A stretch of 11,554 nucleotides of DNA from an uncultured Bacteroides sp. (GCA_947071285.1 CAMTFK010000145.1:1-11554), one strand, 5' to 3'; positions 1-7,595 are shown, counted from the first letter of the stretch. Numbers and translations: made by a program. Notes: generated from the letters alone by a model not told the origin.

Positions 1-73
1 AGGTCTTTAATAGTTAACAACTTCAATGTATCATTTAAACCATGTTATAAGATTACCTATTTGACCTCCAAAA

Positions 74-104
74 TTTGCAGAAGTCCTACAAATCCGTACC
101 TTTG
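74..104 (+). promoter_or_regulatory. Bacteroides-type promoter for a short transcript
   Basis: TTTG at 74-77 and TACCTTTG at 97-104 are separated by 19 bp, an exact match to the Bacteroides sigma consensus (TTTG, 19-21 bp, TAnnTTTG). Transcription would start near 110. The only thing directly downstream is a short leader-like sequence ending in a terminator at 150-178. Confidence 0.75.
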
Positions 105-109
105 TATTG

Positions 110-178
110 TGTTTTTCATAGTATTAGATTTAAGGTTAACAAAAAGATTGGCTGTCTGGGATAGATAGCCTTTTTTTT
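110..178 (+). ncRNA. Candidate small RNA or orphan attenuator leader
   Basis: A transcript starting at the consensus promoter (boxes at 74-77 and 97-104) and ending at the terminator at 150-178 would be about 65-70 nt long. It would have an AU-rich unstructured 5' part (about 110-149) and a 3' hairpin. No open reading frame of note lies inside it. Past the terminator, the first ATG (179) opens a frame of only 9 codons. It could be a free-standing small RNA, or the 5' leader of a gene that has been lost or decayed. My impression is that similar leaders recur in Bacteroides genomes, but I cannot verify that here. The 5' end is estimated from the promoter. Confidence 0.4.
150..178 (+). terminator. 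Rho-independent terminator
   Basis: GGCTGTCT (150-157) pairs with AGATAGCC (163-170), 8 bp with one G-T wobble, around a 5-base loop GGGAT. Eight T residues (171-178) follow immediately. This is a textbook plus-strand intrinsic terminator only about 45 bases after the promoter's expected start. Confidence 0.75.
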
Positions 179-480
179 ATGGTATCATTGTTTATATCGT
201 TATATTGACTTAACGATGAGCCAGTGATTTTTTTTGCTTGAACTTTAGTTAAATCTTTGGAACAACTATAAGTTACAGAACTTTTAAAACCATATAGCGG
301 GCTCCATAGTCTTCGCGTTCAAGTCCATAATATTCAATTTCTTCTTTCAAATAGTCTACTTCCGATAGCCATAATTAAGCTATTTAATCGAGTCATAATT
401 TGCACTAAATTTGCCCCGAACCGATGTCGTTTATTGTCCCCAAATGTACTTATTTGCAGTTAAACATGCAAGTATAACAT
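179..480. other. Stretch without a confident gene
   Basis: This AT-rich stretch has no frame with convincing coding character on either strand. The only item of note is a minus-strand open stretch at 273-374, about 33 codons before a TAA. Its conceptual end contains EEIEYYGLEREDYGARY, which reads like real protein rather than random translation. It has no ATG start in a sensible place and is closed upstream by a stop at 375-377. It may be the tail of a decayed gene, but I do not recognise the family. Confidence 0.3.
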
Positions 481-518
481 AAAAAATGAGGAAGTTACAA
501 ACCCGTAACTTCCTCATT
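481..518 (-). terminator. Rho-independent terminator of the tRNA-Gly gene
   Basis: A perfect 14-bp inverted repeat (485-498 with 505-518) encloses a 6-base loop. On the minus strand it is followed by six T residues (A481-A486 on the plus strand, overlapping the stem foot). It begins 8 bases past the tRNA 3' end, so it terminates the tRNA transcript. Confidence 0.85.
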
Positions 519-526
519 ATCAATCG

Positions 527-599
527 AGCGGCAAGCGAGGTTCGAACTCGTGACCCTCAGCTTGGGAAGCTGATGCTCTACCAACTGAGCTACTGCCGC
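527..599 (-). tRNA. tRNA-Gly (anticodon CCC)
   Basis: This is a 73-nt cloverleaf on the minus strand. The acceptor GCGGCAG pairs with TTGCCGC (one G-U). The D-arm region reads AGCTCAGTTGGTAGAGC. The anticodon stem TCAGC/GCTGA encloses the loop TTCCCAA, giving anticodon CCC. The T arm contains GTTCGAAC. The discriminator base is U, as usual for bacterial glycine tRNAs. CCA is not encoded, so it must be added after transcription. The gene is a single unit with a consensus promoter about 25 bases upstream and a strong terminator 8 bases downstream. It is divergent from cobU. Confidence 0.95.
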
Positions 600-622
600 A
601 TTACTTTCTTAGAAAGACGGTG

Positions 623-653
623 CAAAGGTAAAAAGAAGTTTTTTATATTCAAA
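623..653 (-). promoter_or_regulatory. Promoter of tRNA-Gly
   Basis: Read on the minus strand, TTTG (650-653) and TACCTTTG (623-630) are separated by exactly 19 bp. This is a perfect Bacteroides promoter, with an expected start near 615, about 15 bases before the mature tRNA. Confidence 0.8.
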
Positions 654-671
654 AATAAAAATGTAATTTTA
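641..671 (+). promoter_or_regulatory. Weak candidate promoter for cobU operon
   Basis: No consensus plus-strand promoter precedes cobU. The closest match is TTTT (641-644), 19 bp, then TAATTTTA (664-671), which differs from consensus at the last base of each box. It overlaps the divergent tRNA promoter. If used, transcription would start about 15 bases before the cobU ATG. Confidence 0.25.
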
Positions 672-693
672 CAGCCACAAAAGTGAAAAATCC

Positions 694-1203
694 ATGAAAC
701 GAATTATACTCATCACCGGAGGTGCCCGTTCGGGTAAAAGTACTTATGCAGAAACAATGGCATTAAGTCTCTCCCCCAACCCCGTTTATCTGGCCACTGC
801 ACGCATCTGGGACGAAGAATTCCGTCAGCGTGTCATCCGCCATCAACAAAGACGCGGACAGGAATGGACAAATATTGAGGAAGAAAAGCAATTAAGCCGT
901 CACCTATTGGCTGGACGAACCATATTAATAGACTGTGTAACTTTGTGGTGTACCAACTTCTTCTTTGATGTAAATGCACATACAGATAGTGCTTTGGCTG
1001 CTGTCAAAGAAGAATTCGACCGTTTCACGAAACAAGATGCCATCTTTATATTTGTTACTAATGAAATAGGCATGGGAGCCACTTCAGATAATGAAATCCA
1101 ACGTAAATTTACCGATATGCAGGGCTGGATGAATCAATACATCGCAGCACAAGCAGATGAAGTTTGGTTGATGGTATCGGGAATTCCGGTGAAGGTGAAA
1201 TAA
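694..1203 (+). CDS. cobU: Adenosylcobinamide kinase / adenosylcobinamide-phosphate guanylyltransferase
   Basis: Cytoplasmic bifunctional enzyme of nucleotide-loop assembly. It phosphorylates adenosylcobinamide and transfers GMP to give adenosylcobinamide-GDP, the substrate of CobS. The 169-residue protein is full length for the family (enterobacterial CobU is about 180). It opens with the P-loop GGARSGKS (residues 9-16). His50 in RVIRHQ lines up with the histidine that carries the GMP intermediate in Salmonella CobU. VTNEIGMG (121-128) and the C-terminal ADEVWLMVSGIPVKVK are strongly conserved family segments. The ATG at 694 puts the P-loop at the usual distance from the N-terminus and follows an A-rich stretch. 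It is the first gene of cobU-cobT-cobS-cobC; a 64-bp repeat-bearing gap separates it from cobT. The assignment is secure. Confidence 0.96.
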   Translation: MKRIILITGGARSGKSTYAETMALSLSPNPVYLATARIWDEEFRQRVIRHQQRRGQEWTNIEEEKQLSRHLLAGRTILIDCVTLWCTNFFFDVNAHTDSALAAVKEEFDRFTKQDAIFIFVTNEIGMGATSDNEIQRKFTDMQGWMNQYIAAQADEVWLMVSGIPVKVK

Positions 1204-1208
1204 AAAAG

Positions 1209-1265
1209 TGGTAAAGTGCTGGAGTGATGAAGTTGGTAAAGTGATAAAACGATAAAGAAATAAAC
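1209..1265 (+). repeat. Degenerate 8-bp tandem repeat between cobU and cobT
   Basis: The intergenic spacer is almost entirely an octamer array with consensus TGRTAAAG: TGGTAAAG (1209), TGCTGGAG (1217), TGATGAAG (1225), then after one extra base TGGTAAAG (1234), TGATAAAA (1242), CGATAAAG (1250) and AAATAAAC (1258). It is purine-rich on the coding strand and runs to within 2 bases of the cobT ATG, so it forms the whole leader of cobT and may supply its A-rich ribosome-binding region. Confidence 0.6.
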
Positions 1266-1267
1266 AT

Positions 1268-2305
1268 ATGAAAACATTTAGAATTGTAAGACCGGACGAG
1301 AGTATCCGCCCGGCATTGATAGATAAAATCAATAATCTGACCAAACCGAAAGGCTCATTGGGTACTCTTGAAGAACTGGCTCTACAAATGGGATGGATAC
1401 AGCAAACGTTGTCTCCTACTCTGCAACATCCGCAAAACATCATCTTCGCTGCCGACCATGGTATCGTGGAAGAAGGTGTCAGCCTTTCACCCAAAGAAAT
1501 TACCTGGCAACAAATCAGCAACTTTCTGCATGGCGGTGCAGGAGTGAATTTCCTCTGTCGCCAGCATGGATTTACGCTAAAGATAGTAGATGCAGGAGTA
1601 GATTACGATTTGCCTTATGAGAAAGGCATTATCAACATGAAAGTACGTAAAAGTACCCGTAACTATTTGCATGAAGCTGCCATGACGGTAGAAGAAATGG
1701 AACTCTGTATGGAACGTGGCGCAGAGGTTGTACGCCGTTGTCACGAAGAAGGCAGCAATGTGCTCAGTTTCGGAGAAATGGGTATTGGTAATACCTCTTC
1801 TTCTTCCATGTGGATGACTTGTTTTACAAGAATTCCTTTGGAACAGTGTGTAGGTGCAGGCAGTGGACTGGATAATGCGGGCATCCACCACAAATATGAA
1901 GTGCTGAAGCAATCTTTAGATAACTATAAAGGAGATAATTCTCCCCGCGACATCATCCGTTATTTTGGCGGATTGGAAATGGTGATGGCCGTAGGAGGCA
2001 TGCTCCAGGCAGCGGAATTGGGAATGATTATTCTGGTAGATGGCTTCATCATGACAAACTGTATCCTGGCTGCCAGCAAACTATATCCCGAAGTATTGAA
2101 TTATGCCATCTTCGGACATTGTGGAGACGAAACAGGGCATAAACTCTTGCTTGACAATATGGGCGCAAAGCCCCTTCTGAACTTAGGACTCCGCCTGGGA
2201 GAAGGGACCGGTGCTATCTGTGCGTACCCCATTGTGACGTCCGCCATACGGATGATTAACGAAATGGATAACTTCGCACATGCGTCCATAACGAAATATT
2301 TTTAG
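1268..2305 (+). CDS. cobT: Nicotinate-nucleotide:dimethylbenzimidazole phosphoribosyltransferase
   Basis: Makes the alpha-ribazole 5'-phosphate (or analogue) of the lower ligand by exchanging the base of nicotinate mononucleotide. The 345-residue protein matches the family length (about 350). Near the N-terminus LTKPKGSLGTLEELA (24-38) is the typical base-site segment. GEMGIGNTSSSS (169-180) is the conserved glycine-rich motif, with Glu170 matching a conserved active-site glutamate. RLGEGTGA (309-316) carries Glu312, equivalent to the catalytic base Glu317 of Salmonella CobT. HGGAGVNF (88-95) and DHGIVEEGVS (63-72) are also typical. Which lower-ligand base is used cannot be read from the sequence. 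The gene ends 4 bp before cobS, consistent with an operon. The ATG at 1268 follows an A-rich leader. Confidence 0.96.
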   Translation: MKTFRIVRPDESIRPALIDKINNLTKPKGSLGTLEELALQMGWIQQTLSPTLQHPQNIIFAADHGIVEEGVSLSPKEITWQQISNFLHGGAGVNFLCRQHGFTLKIVDAGVDYDLPYEKGIINMKVRKSTRNYLHEAAMTVEEMELCMERGAEVVRRCHEEGSNVLSFGEMGIGNTSSSSMWMTCFTRIPLEQCVGAGSGLDNAGIHHKYEVLKQSLDNYKGDNSPRDIIRYFGGLEMVMAVGGMLQAAELGMIILVDGFIMTNCILAASKLYPEVLNYAIFGHCGDETGHKLLLDNMGAKPLLNLGLRLGEGTGAICAYPIVTSAIRMINEMDNFAHASITKYF

Positions 2306-2309
2306 TGAT

Positions 2310-3104
2310 ATGAAAATACTTGCAGCACTCATCTTTTTCACACGGTTGCCTTTCTGGAGAATAAGGGAAGTCCCGGCGGAACATTTCAAACGAATCGTTC
2401 CCTACTGGCCTCTGACCGGATGGCTGACGGGCGGCATCATGGTCGGCGTATTATGGCTGGCTGCCCAGGTTCTTCCGATATATATTGCATGGCTTCTTGC
2501 AATCGTATCCCGGCTACTCGTCACCGGGTGCCTGCATGAAGATGGGTTGGCGGACTTTTTTGACGGTTTCGGTGGAGGAACCACGCGAGAACGGACACTT
2601 GCCATCATGAAAGACTCGCATATAGGTAGCTATGGCGTTATAGGGTTGATTATCTATTTTCTGTTGATGTTCTTACTTTTAGAGAATCTACCTTTGCAAC
2701 TGATTTGCGCCCTTGTCATTTGCGGTGATTGTTATTCAAAATTCTGTGCATCACAAATCATAAACAGCTTGCCCTATGCCCGAAAAGAAGAAGATAGTAA
2801 AGCAAAGGTTATTTATGACCGTATGACATGGCAGGAATCCTTAACAGGTTTTGTTTGTGGTTTATTGCCTATTGTACTTTTTCTGCCAATAATTTTTTGG
2901 CCGGTAATTTGCTTACCACTCATCACATTCGTCGCATTGTGTAGGTTAATGAAACGCCGTTTACAAGGCTATACAGGAGATTGTTGCGGGGCTATGTTCC
3001 TGCTTTGCGAACTTTCATTCTATCTCGGTGCTGCAATCCTGGCATATACACACAGCAGATACGGCAATCCGGATTTAATCAATACTTATTTTAATAATAT
3101 ATAA
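2310..3104 (+). CDS. cobS: Adenosylcobinamide-GDP ribazoletransferase (cobalamin-5'-phosphate synthase)
   Basis: Polytopic inner-membrane enzyme that joins adenosylcobinamide-GDP (from CobU) to alpha-ribazole phosphate (from CobT). The 264-residue protein is of normal size (E. coli about 247). The signature GCLHEDGLADFFDGFGGG (73-90) contains the acidic DGLADxxDG metal-binding motif, and the conserved MKDSHIGSYG (100-109) follows. GYTGDCCGA (220-228) is the second conserved acidic motif. Hydrophobic segments lie at about 38-72, 107-125, 129-145, 180-212 and 228-246. The gene starts 4 bp after cobT and stops 1 bp before the ATG of cobC, so the three genes are probably translated from one message. 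The assignment is secure. Confidence 0.96.
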   Translation: MKILAALIFFTRLPFWRIREVPAEHFKRIVPYWPLTGWLTGGIMVGVLWLAAQVLPIYIAWLLAIVSRLLVTGCLHEDGLADFFDGFGGGTTRERTLAIMKDSHIGSYGVIGLIIYFLLMFLLLENLPLQLICALVICGDCYSKFCASQIINSLPYARKEEDSKAKVIYDRMTWQESLTGFVCGLLPIVLFLPIIFWPVICLPLITFVALCRLMKRRLQGYTGDCCGAMFLLCELSFYLGAAILAYTHSRYGNPDLINTYFNNI

Positions 3105-3105
3105 T

Positions 3106-3660
3106 ATGGAAGTTATTTTTATCAGACATACCTCTGTAGATGTACCTCCCGGAGTATGCTACGGACAATCGGACGTCCCTTTACGTGATAGTTTTGAACA
3201 AGAAGCAGCTGTCACATCAGAGAAATTGAAAAGTTATTGCCCGAAAGGCAAAAGTTTCGACCACGTATATACCAGTCCTCTATCTCGCTGCGTGCGTCTT
3301 TCCGCATATTGTGGCTACCCTGACGCCGAACAGGACGACCGCATTATGGAAATAAACTTTGGCGACTGGGAAATGAAGAAATTCGATGAAATAACTGACC
3401 CGAGACTAAAAGAATGGTATGCTGACTATATGAATGTGCGTGCTACCAATGGCGAATCATTTGCCATGCAATATCAACGTGTCGCCAACTTTTTGAATGA
3501 ATTGAAACAAAAAGATTATGAAAAAGTAGCTGTCTTTGCACATGGAGGTGTATTGATTTGCGCGCAACTCTATGCAGGAACCATAAAAACAGAAGAAGCA
3601 TTCCAAGCCCTGACTCCATACGGTGGAATTATCAGCCTGAAACTAATGGCTAACCACTAA
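3106..3660 (+). CDS. cobC: Alpha-ribazole-5'-phosphate phosphatase, histidine phosphatase family
   Basis: Histidine-phosphatase-superfamily protein of 184 residues. The catalytic core is visible: RHT at 7-9 with the phospho-accepting His8, Arg61 in TSPLSRC, Glu83 in EINFGDWE, and the second histidine His146 in FAHGGV. GVCYGQSDVPL (16-26) is typical of CobC-type members. In the pathway CobC removes the phosphate from alpha-ribazole phosphate or cobalamin phosphate. The superfamily also contains phosphoglycerate mutases, but operon position directly after cobS (1-bp gap) makes the cobamide role the best call. Its TAA abuts the stop codon of the convergent kinase gene with no base between them and no terminator hairpin at the junction, so the two transcripts probably overlap at their 3' ends. 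Confidence 0.9.
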   Translation: MEVIFIRHTSVDVPPGVCYGQSDVPLRDSFEQEAAVTSEKLKSYCPKGKSFDHVYTSPLSRCVRLSAYCGYPDAEQDDRIMEINFGDWEMKKFDEITDPRLKEWYADYMNVRATNGESFAMQYQRVANFLNELKQKDYEKVAVFAHGGVLICAQLYAGTIKTEEAFQALTPYGGIISLKLMANH

Positions 3661-5622
3661 TCAGTCATTCACCTGAATACTAAATGAAACCAACGGTCCT
3701 TCTGAAGTATCTGCCTGCACCTTATAGATACCACCAAAGGCATGAATAAAATGCGCATTGATTTCATGACGGATTAGTGCCGTCTTGTTTTCAAAGCGCA
3801 CTTTGGCAAGAGGCGTACCGATAACTCTGAAAAACAGCATGTTTTTTTCTTCATCATGCCTGATACGAATAACGATGTTGTATGTATCTCCATCATTCTC
3901 TGACGGAACCAGCAGACTGGATAACAATGAAGAAAACCAGTTCTTGTCCGTGCTTATCATTAAATTTTCGATGTCCGTCTTTAAACGAATATTTATATGT
4001 CCATTGCCAGCTTGTTCAGCTATAGACATTTCTTTCCTGCACAGAGCTATCACTTCGCACGCTTCCTGCACGTATTGCGTTTTACCGGACTCAAGACGTG
4101 AAAGTTCCAAAATACTATTGACATACTTCAAAAGATTCTCCGCATTCTCCTGAATCATCTTACCATATTCCGCTTTTGCTTCCGCAGTGAGTTCTTTTGA
4201 TTCCGTCAGCAATTCGGCAAAACCGACTACCACATTCAGCGGAGTACGTATATCATGGCTGATTTCAGATTGCAAGCGGTCCTTAGTGACATTATCCGCT
4301 TCCGCCTGCATAGCCGCATCAGCCGTCACTTTCTCAGCCGCCACAATCTTCCGGGATAAATAACGTGTATAGAGATAAAAGATAAGCACCAGCACCATCA
4401 GTGTGATAAGGAACAAAAAGCCCTGTTTGTAATTGGTATCTTTTATCTTCTGTTTTTCCAGAAGGAGATCGTCAATGTGGTAGATTTCCTTCATCTGTTG
4501 CAATTGGTTTGCAGAGAAAGCATTATCCAATGAATCCTGAGTCCGTATCAGATAACGTTTTGTTTCGATAGCTCCGTCGATATTGCCCTTATTAATCTGT
4601 GTGGACGCCTTATAATTAATAAGCGTGGCAAAAGTGGACACATAATGATTCAGCACTATAGGCGTCACCTCATCTATCAGTGCAATACTTTTATCATATT
4701 CCTTCGTACGTGCATAATATTGTAACTGCACAAGCTGGACGTTCAGCCAAAAAACAGGATCAATATGGTCTTCCAACAATGATTTCACCTTATCCAAATG
4801 TTCCTTTGCAATATCAAAACTCCCCTGATTCATATATAAAAGAACATACTTTATCTGGCAGTCGATTTCAAAATTACTCCAATTCTTCCGTGTTTCAGGT
4901 TCACGACTGATGACTTCCTGCAATACCTCATCCATCTGTCGCAAATAAACACCCCTTAGGCTGTCTCTTCCTGAATTTCCATACACTTGGGAGATACGCG
5001 AGAGAATATCCACACGCAAGTTCGTCTTAGTCTGAGGGGTAAAACGCTGATAGGCTTTCAGAAAGACTTTCAGGGATTCATCGACTCTACTGGATACGCC
5101 GTAAGCACATCCCAGGCTGTTATATGATGCTATTTCACCATTATTGCTATTATATTTCAGAGATTCCTCCAATGCTTCTTTTGCTACATACACAGCCTTT
5201 TCTATCTGTCTTTTGGAGGCCAGGGCGCGACTGACAGCAGCTTTCTGTTCCAGATAATAATCATAAGTACCGACTTCAGGGGCATATGCTTTCAATTTAT
5301 CCACCCAATATGTCAGACTATCCGGATCATGCAGTTTATCATAGCAAGAGGCCAGGTAATAGGCACCCAGATTCTCATAGGTTGTATTTTTCTGAGTCCG
5401 TGCTTCCTCATATAAGGCAGTAGAAAAAGTCTTGTTATAGGGGGCATACTGATGCCTGTAGGCCATATCGCGCAAATAGGAAAGTTTAACAAGCGTATTC
5501 GGCATGGCCTGTGCTATTTTCAAAATGCTATCCTGATATTGTCTCGCATTGGCATCTTCCGCATGCAGAGTATAAGAATGCATGCCCAATAAACAAAATA
5601 ATATAATTGCGATATGCCTCAT
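3661..5622 (-). CDS. TPR sensor histidine kinase homologue with degenerate ATPase domain (pseudokinase)
   Basis: This 653-residue membrane sensor has a signal peptide (about 1-21, cut near LHA-ED), a periplasmic TPR-like helical region (about 24-385), one membrane segment (about 401-418), a short linker, and a HisKA domain with an intact H-box, SHDIRTPLN (His456). The C-terminal domain is abnormal. Where a working HATPase_c has LVNATKF, this protein has LVPSEND (Pro573 in place of the essential Asn). The DTGxGI box is replaced by VIGTPL (600-605). The F-box, ATP lid and GTGLGLSI box are missing, with only about a dozen residues left between the strands. It therefore probably cannot bind ATP but could be phosphorylated in trans or act as a docking partner. 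Its ATG overlaps the stop of the upstream kinase by one base (TAATG), implying translational coupling. The DNA-level frame is intact, so this is a maintained gene, not a frameshifted one. Confidence 0.85.
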   Translation of the reverse strand: MRHIAIILFCLLGMHSYTLHAEDANARQYQDSILKIAQAMPNTLVKLSYLRDMAYRHQYAPYNKTFSTALYEEARTQKNTTYENLGAYYLASCYDKLHDPDSLTYWVDKLKAYAPEVGTYDYYLEQKAAVSRALASKRQIEKAVYVAKEALEESLKYNSNNGEIASYNSLGCAYGVSSRVDESLKVFLKAYQRFTPQTKTNLRVDILSRISQVYGNSGRDSLRGVYLRQMDEVLQEVISREPETRKNWSNFEIDCQIKYVLLYMNQGSFDIAKEHLDKVKSLLEDHIDPVFWLNVQLVQLQYYARTKEYDKSIALIDEVTPIVLNHYVSTFATLINYKASTQINKGNIDGAIETKRYLIRTQDSLDNAFSANQLQQMKEIYHIDDLLLEKQKIKDTNYKQGFLFLITLMVLVLIFYLYTRYLSRKIVAAEKVTADAAMQAEADNVTKDRLQSEISHDIRTPLNVVVGFAELLTESKELTAEAKAEYGKMIQENAENLLKYVNSILELSRLESGKTQYVQEACEVIALCRKEMSIAEQAGNGHINIRLKTDIENLMISTDKNWFSSLLSSLLVPSENDGDTYNIVIRIRHDEEKNMLFFRVIGTPLAKVRFENKTALIRHEINAHFIHAFGGIYKVQADTSEGPLVSFSIQVND

Positions 5623-7493
5623 TATGCAATGCCCTCCGTTTTAAGTTTATACTTCAACGGATGCGTAAAACAGAAACGTGCACCTTGCGTATAATTACTG
5701 TCCACCCATATCCGTCCTCTCATGTGAGTTACAATTAACTGGCAAATGGAAAGTCCTAAACCTGTTCCCTGCGCAAAGTCATTCAGTTTTTCGAAACGTT
5801 CGAAAATCAAATTCTGTTTTTCAAGCGGAATACCACAGCCCGTATCAGTTACAGAGAAGAAAGCAGTATTGCGGTCAGACAACTCTAATTTCAATACGAT
5901 AGAGCCTTCCTTGGTAAATTTAGTGGCATTTACCAGTATATTAATCAAAACCTGGCGAAGGCGGGCATCATCCGTTTCTATCATTAACTCAGATAGTGCT
6001 GTATCAAAACGTAGCTCTACTTCAAGTTTACGGGAAGCGGACACCGTTTCCGTAGCTTCTTTACAAAGCTTCACTGCATCATAAGGACGAATATTAAACG
6101 TTATATTATCGCTCTCAAAATCAGAAAAATCAAGAATATCATTTATCAACTTCAGAAGCTGGAATGAATTAACCTTGATGATTTCACAGAATTCCTTGCG
6201 GGAGTCTTCATCAAACGAGTCGTCGTCCGAAGACAGCACAGCAGAAAATCCTACAATGGCATTGAGCGGCGTACGTACTTCATGGCTCATATTCGAAAGG
6301 AACATATTCTTTTTCTGAATGGCACGTTCCGCTTTCTGTATCATTACTTCCTGCGAACGCTTCGATTCCCTCAGACGGAAAATCTTTTTCCAGCTAAGAT
6401 AGAGAAAAAGCAACAGGGCAAGCGTGCAGACTGCAATACCTCCCAGGTAAAAACGATAAGAAAACAAGCGGTCACGTTCATTCTGGTAAGTCAATTGGTC
6501 AGCCTGGAAACGAGTAGTCAGTTGGTCTATTTCTTTAGGATAGTTCTTCTCAAACGACGATTTGATATAGGCAAATACCTCACCATATTGTTCATACGCT
6601 TCCTCCTTTCGTCCCATCTTTACGAGCAAATCCGCTTTATCTTGCAATACCTCCTTATACAAACTGCTGTTGATTTCGGCATAGCCGGTCTCGAAAAAGG
6701 CATCGTAAGTAGCCAGAGACTTTTCATACTCTCCAATTCGCTCCCAATACATGGCATCCGCTATCAGAAGATTCTGTTTAATGCCGGGAACCAATTCATC
6801 CTCTATCGGCTCCACCTCATCCAAGTGTTGCCGGGCTATCTTTACAGAACCATTGAACAACTGGCAATAAGCATTGAAAATATGCCGGACAGCTTGTTCC
6901 TGACTGGATAGTTTCTCTGCAGGGAAACGATTCAACCGGGTTATAAAATGTGCAGCCTGGTGATAATTACGGATACGGAGATTGTATTCTATCAGCTCTA
7001 CCAGCAACATGCGGACGTGTATTTCTTCACCATACATCTGGTCGAACATTTCCAATGCCTGCACGTGGGCGCCGCCGGCCTCTTTGTTACGTCCGGTATA
7101 AGAATAAACCTCACCGATAGCATTTAGTGCAAGAGCGGTTCCTATGGCATGAGAAAGAACACTTGCCTTGGAATACATCTGTTCGCTCCTGTCAATGGCC
7201 AGACGGATTTCACCCCGAAAAAGATGCGATTTTACAAGTACGCGTTCCAGTTCAAAATAGGTCTCATACTGTTTGGTGGATTCAAGATAATTGAGGATGC
7301 TGTCCAGATTGATAGTTGCACTTTCTTCTTTTGTCAGATAGTCGAAGCCCATGCTATCGTGGAAAGCATCTATTACTTTTTTTTGTATAGTACTACGGTT
7401 AGCTTCTGCCAGCCTGTCCACCTCTGCTGATAAAGGGAAAATGCAGCCAAAGCATAAAATATGCAGAATGAGATATTTTAGTAAGTTTCTCAT
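5622..7493 (-). CDS. TPR-containing sensor histidine kinase with complete catalytic domain
   Basis: A 623-residue membrane sensor kinase. I place the start at 7493: it gives a clean signal peptide (MRNLLKYLILHILCFG onward, cut near LSA-EV) and a leader of about 50 nt. An in-frame ATG at 7535 would prepend 14 polar residues and lie only about 10 nt from the predicted transcript start. A periplasmic TPR-like region covers about 25-330 (for example NAIGEVYSYTGRNKEA), and a membrane segment lies at about 349-366. The HisKA H-box SHEVRTPLN has His404. All HATPase boxes are present: N-box LVNATKF (Asn522), DTGCGI (550-555), FERFEKL (564-570) and GTGLGLSI (576-583). There is no receiver domain or output domain, and no response regulator gene in the window, so its target is unknown. 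It is the first gene of a two-gene unit with the degenerate homologue downstream. Confidence 0.9.
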   Translation of the reverse strand: MRNLLKYLILHILCFGCIFPLSAEVDRLAEANRSTIQKKVIDAFHDSMGFDYLTKEESATINLDSILNYLESTKQYETYFELERVLVKSHLFRGEIRLAIDRSEQMYSKASVLSHAIGTALALNAIGEVYSYTGRNKEAGGAHVQALEMFDQMYGEEIHVRMLLVELIEYNLRIRNYHQAAHFITRLNRFPAEKLSSQEQAVRHIFNAYCQLFNGSVKIARQHLDEVEPIEDELVPGIKQNLLIADAMYWERIGEYEKSLATYDAFFETGYAEINSSLYKEVLQDKADLLVKMGRKEEAYEQYGEVFAYIKSSFEKNYPKEIDQLTTRFQADQLTYQNERDRLFSYRFYLGGIAVCTLALLLFLYLSWKKIFRLRESKRSQEVMIQKAERAIQKKNMFLSNMSHEVRTPLNAIVGFSAVLSSDDDSFDEDSRKEFCEIIKVNSFQLLKLINDILDFSDFESDNITFNIRPYDAVKLCKEATETVSASRKLEVELRFDTALSELMIETDDARLRQVLINILVNATKFTKEGSIVLKLELSDRNTAFFSVTDTGCGIPLEKQNLIFERFEKLNDFAQGTGLGLSICQLIVTHMRGRIWVDSNYTQGARFCFTHPLKYKLKTEGIA

Positions 7494-7551
7494 GAAGTTT
7501 GTTTGTTTCGTGCTGTGTGGTGTTTGTGTTGTCATTCACCGCATACGCTGG

Positions 7552-7583
7552 CAAATATATTCAATATTTTCTAAAGAGCCAAA
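7552..7583 (-). promoter_or_regulatory. Promoter of the sensor-kinase pair
   Basis: On the minus strand, TTTG (7580-7583), 20 bp, then TATATTTG (7552-7559) fully match the Bacteroides consensus. The predicted start is near 7546, in the 102-bp gap between the cbiB stop and the kinase ATG at 7493. No terminator hairpin is visible between cbiB and this promoter, so read-through from the cob operon is also possible. Confidence 0.75.
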
Positions 7584-7595
7584 AAATGTAAATAA

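Noticed and set aside
1..168. Plus-strand frame open from the window start to a TAG at 166-168 (about 55 codons), possible tail of an upstream gene.
   Set aside because: It runs through a consensus promoter and into a terminator stem, and the translation has no recognisable character. Chance openness in AT-rich DNA is more likely.
486..686. 66-codon plus-strand reading frame.
   Set aside because: It lies across the tRNA terminator, the antisense strand of tRNA-Gly and the tRNA promoter.
6282..6911. Plus-strand frame of 209 codons opposite the intact kinase.
   Set aside because: The minus strand here encodes recognisable TPR, membrane and HisKA segments. The opposite frame has no family character.
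7494..7535. Upstream start (ATG at 7535) for the intact kinase.
   Set aside because: It would put 14 polar residues before the signal peptide and leave only about 10 nt of leader after the predicted transcription start.
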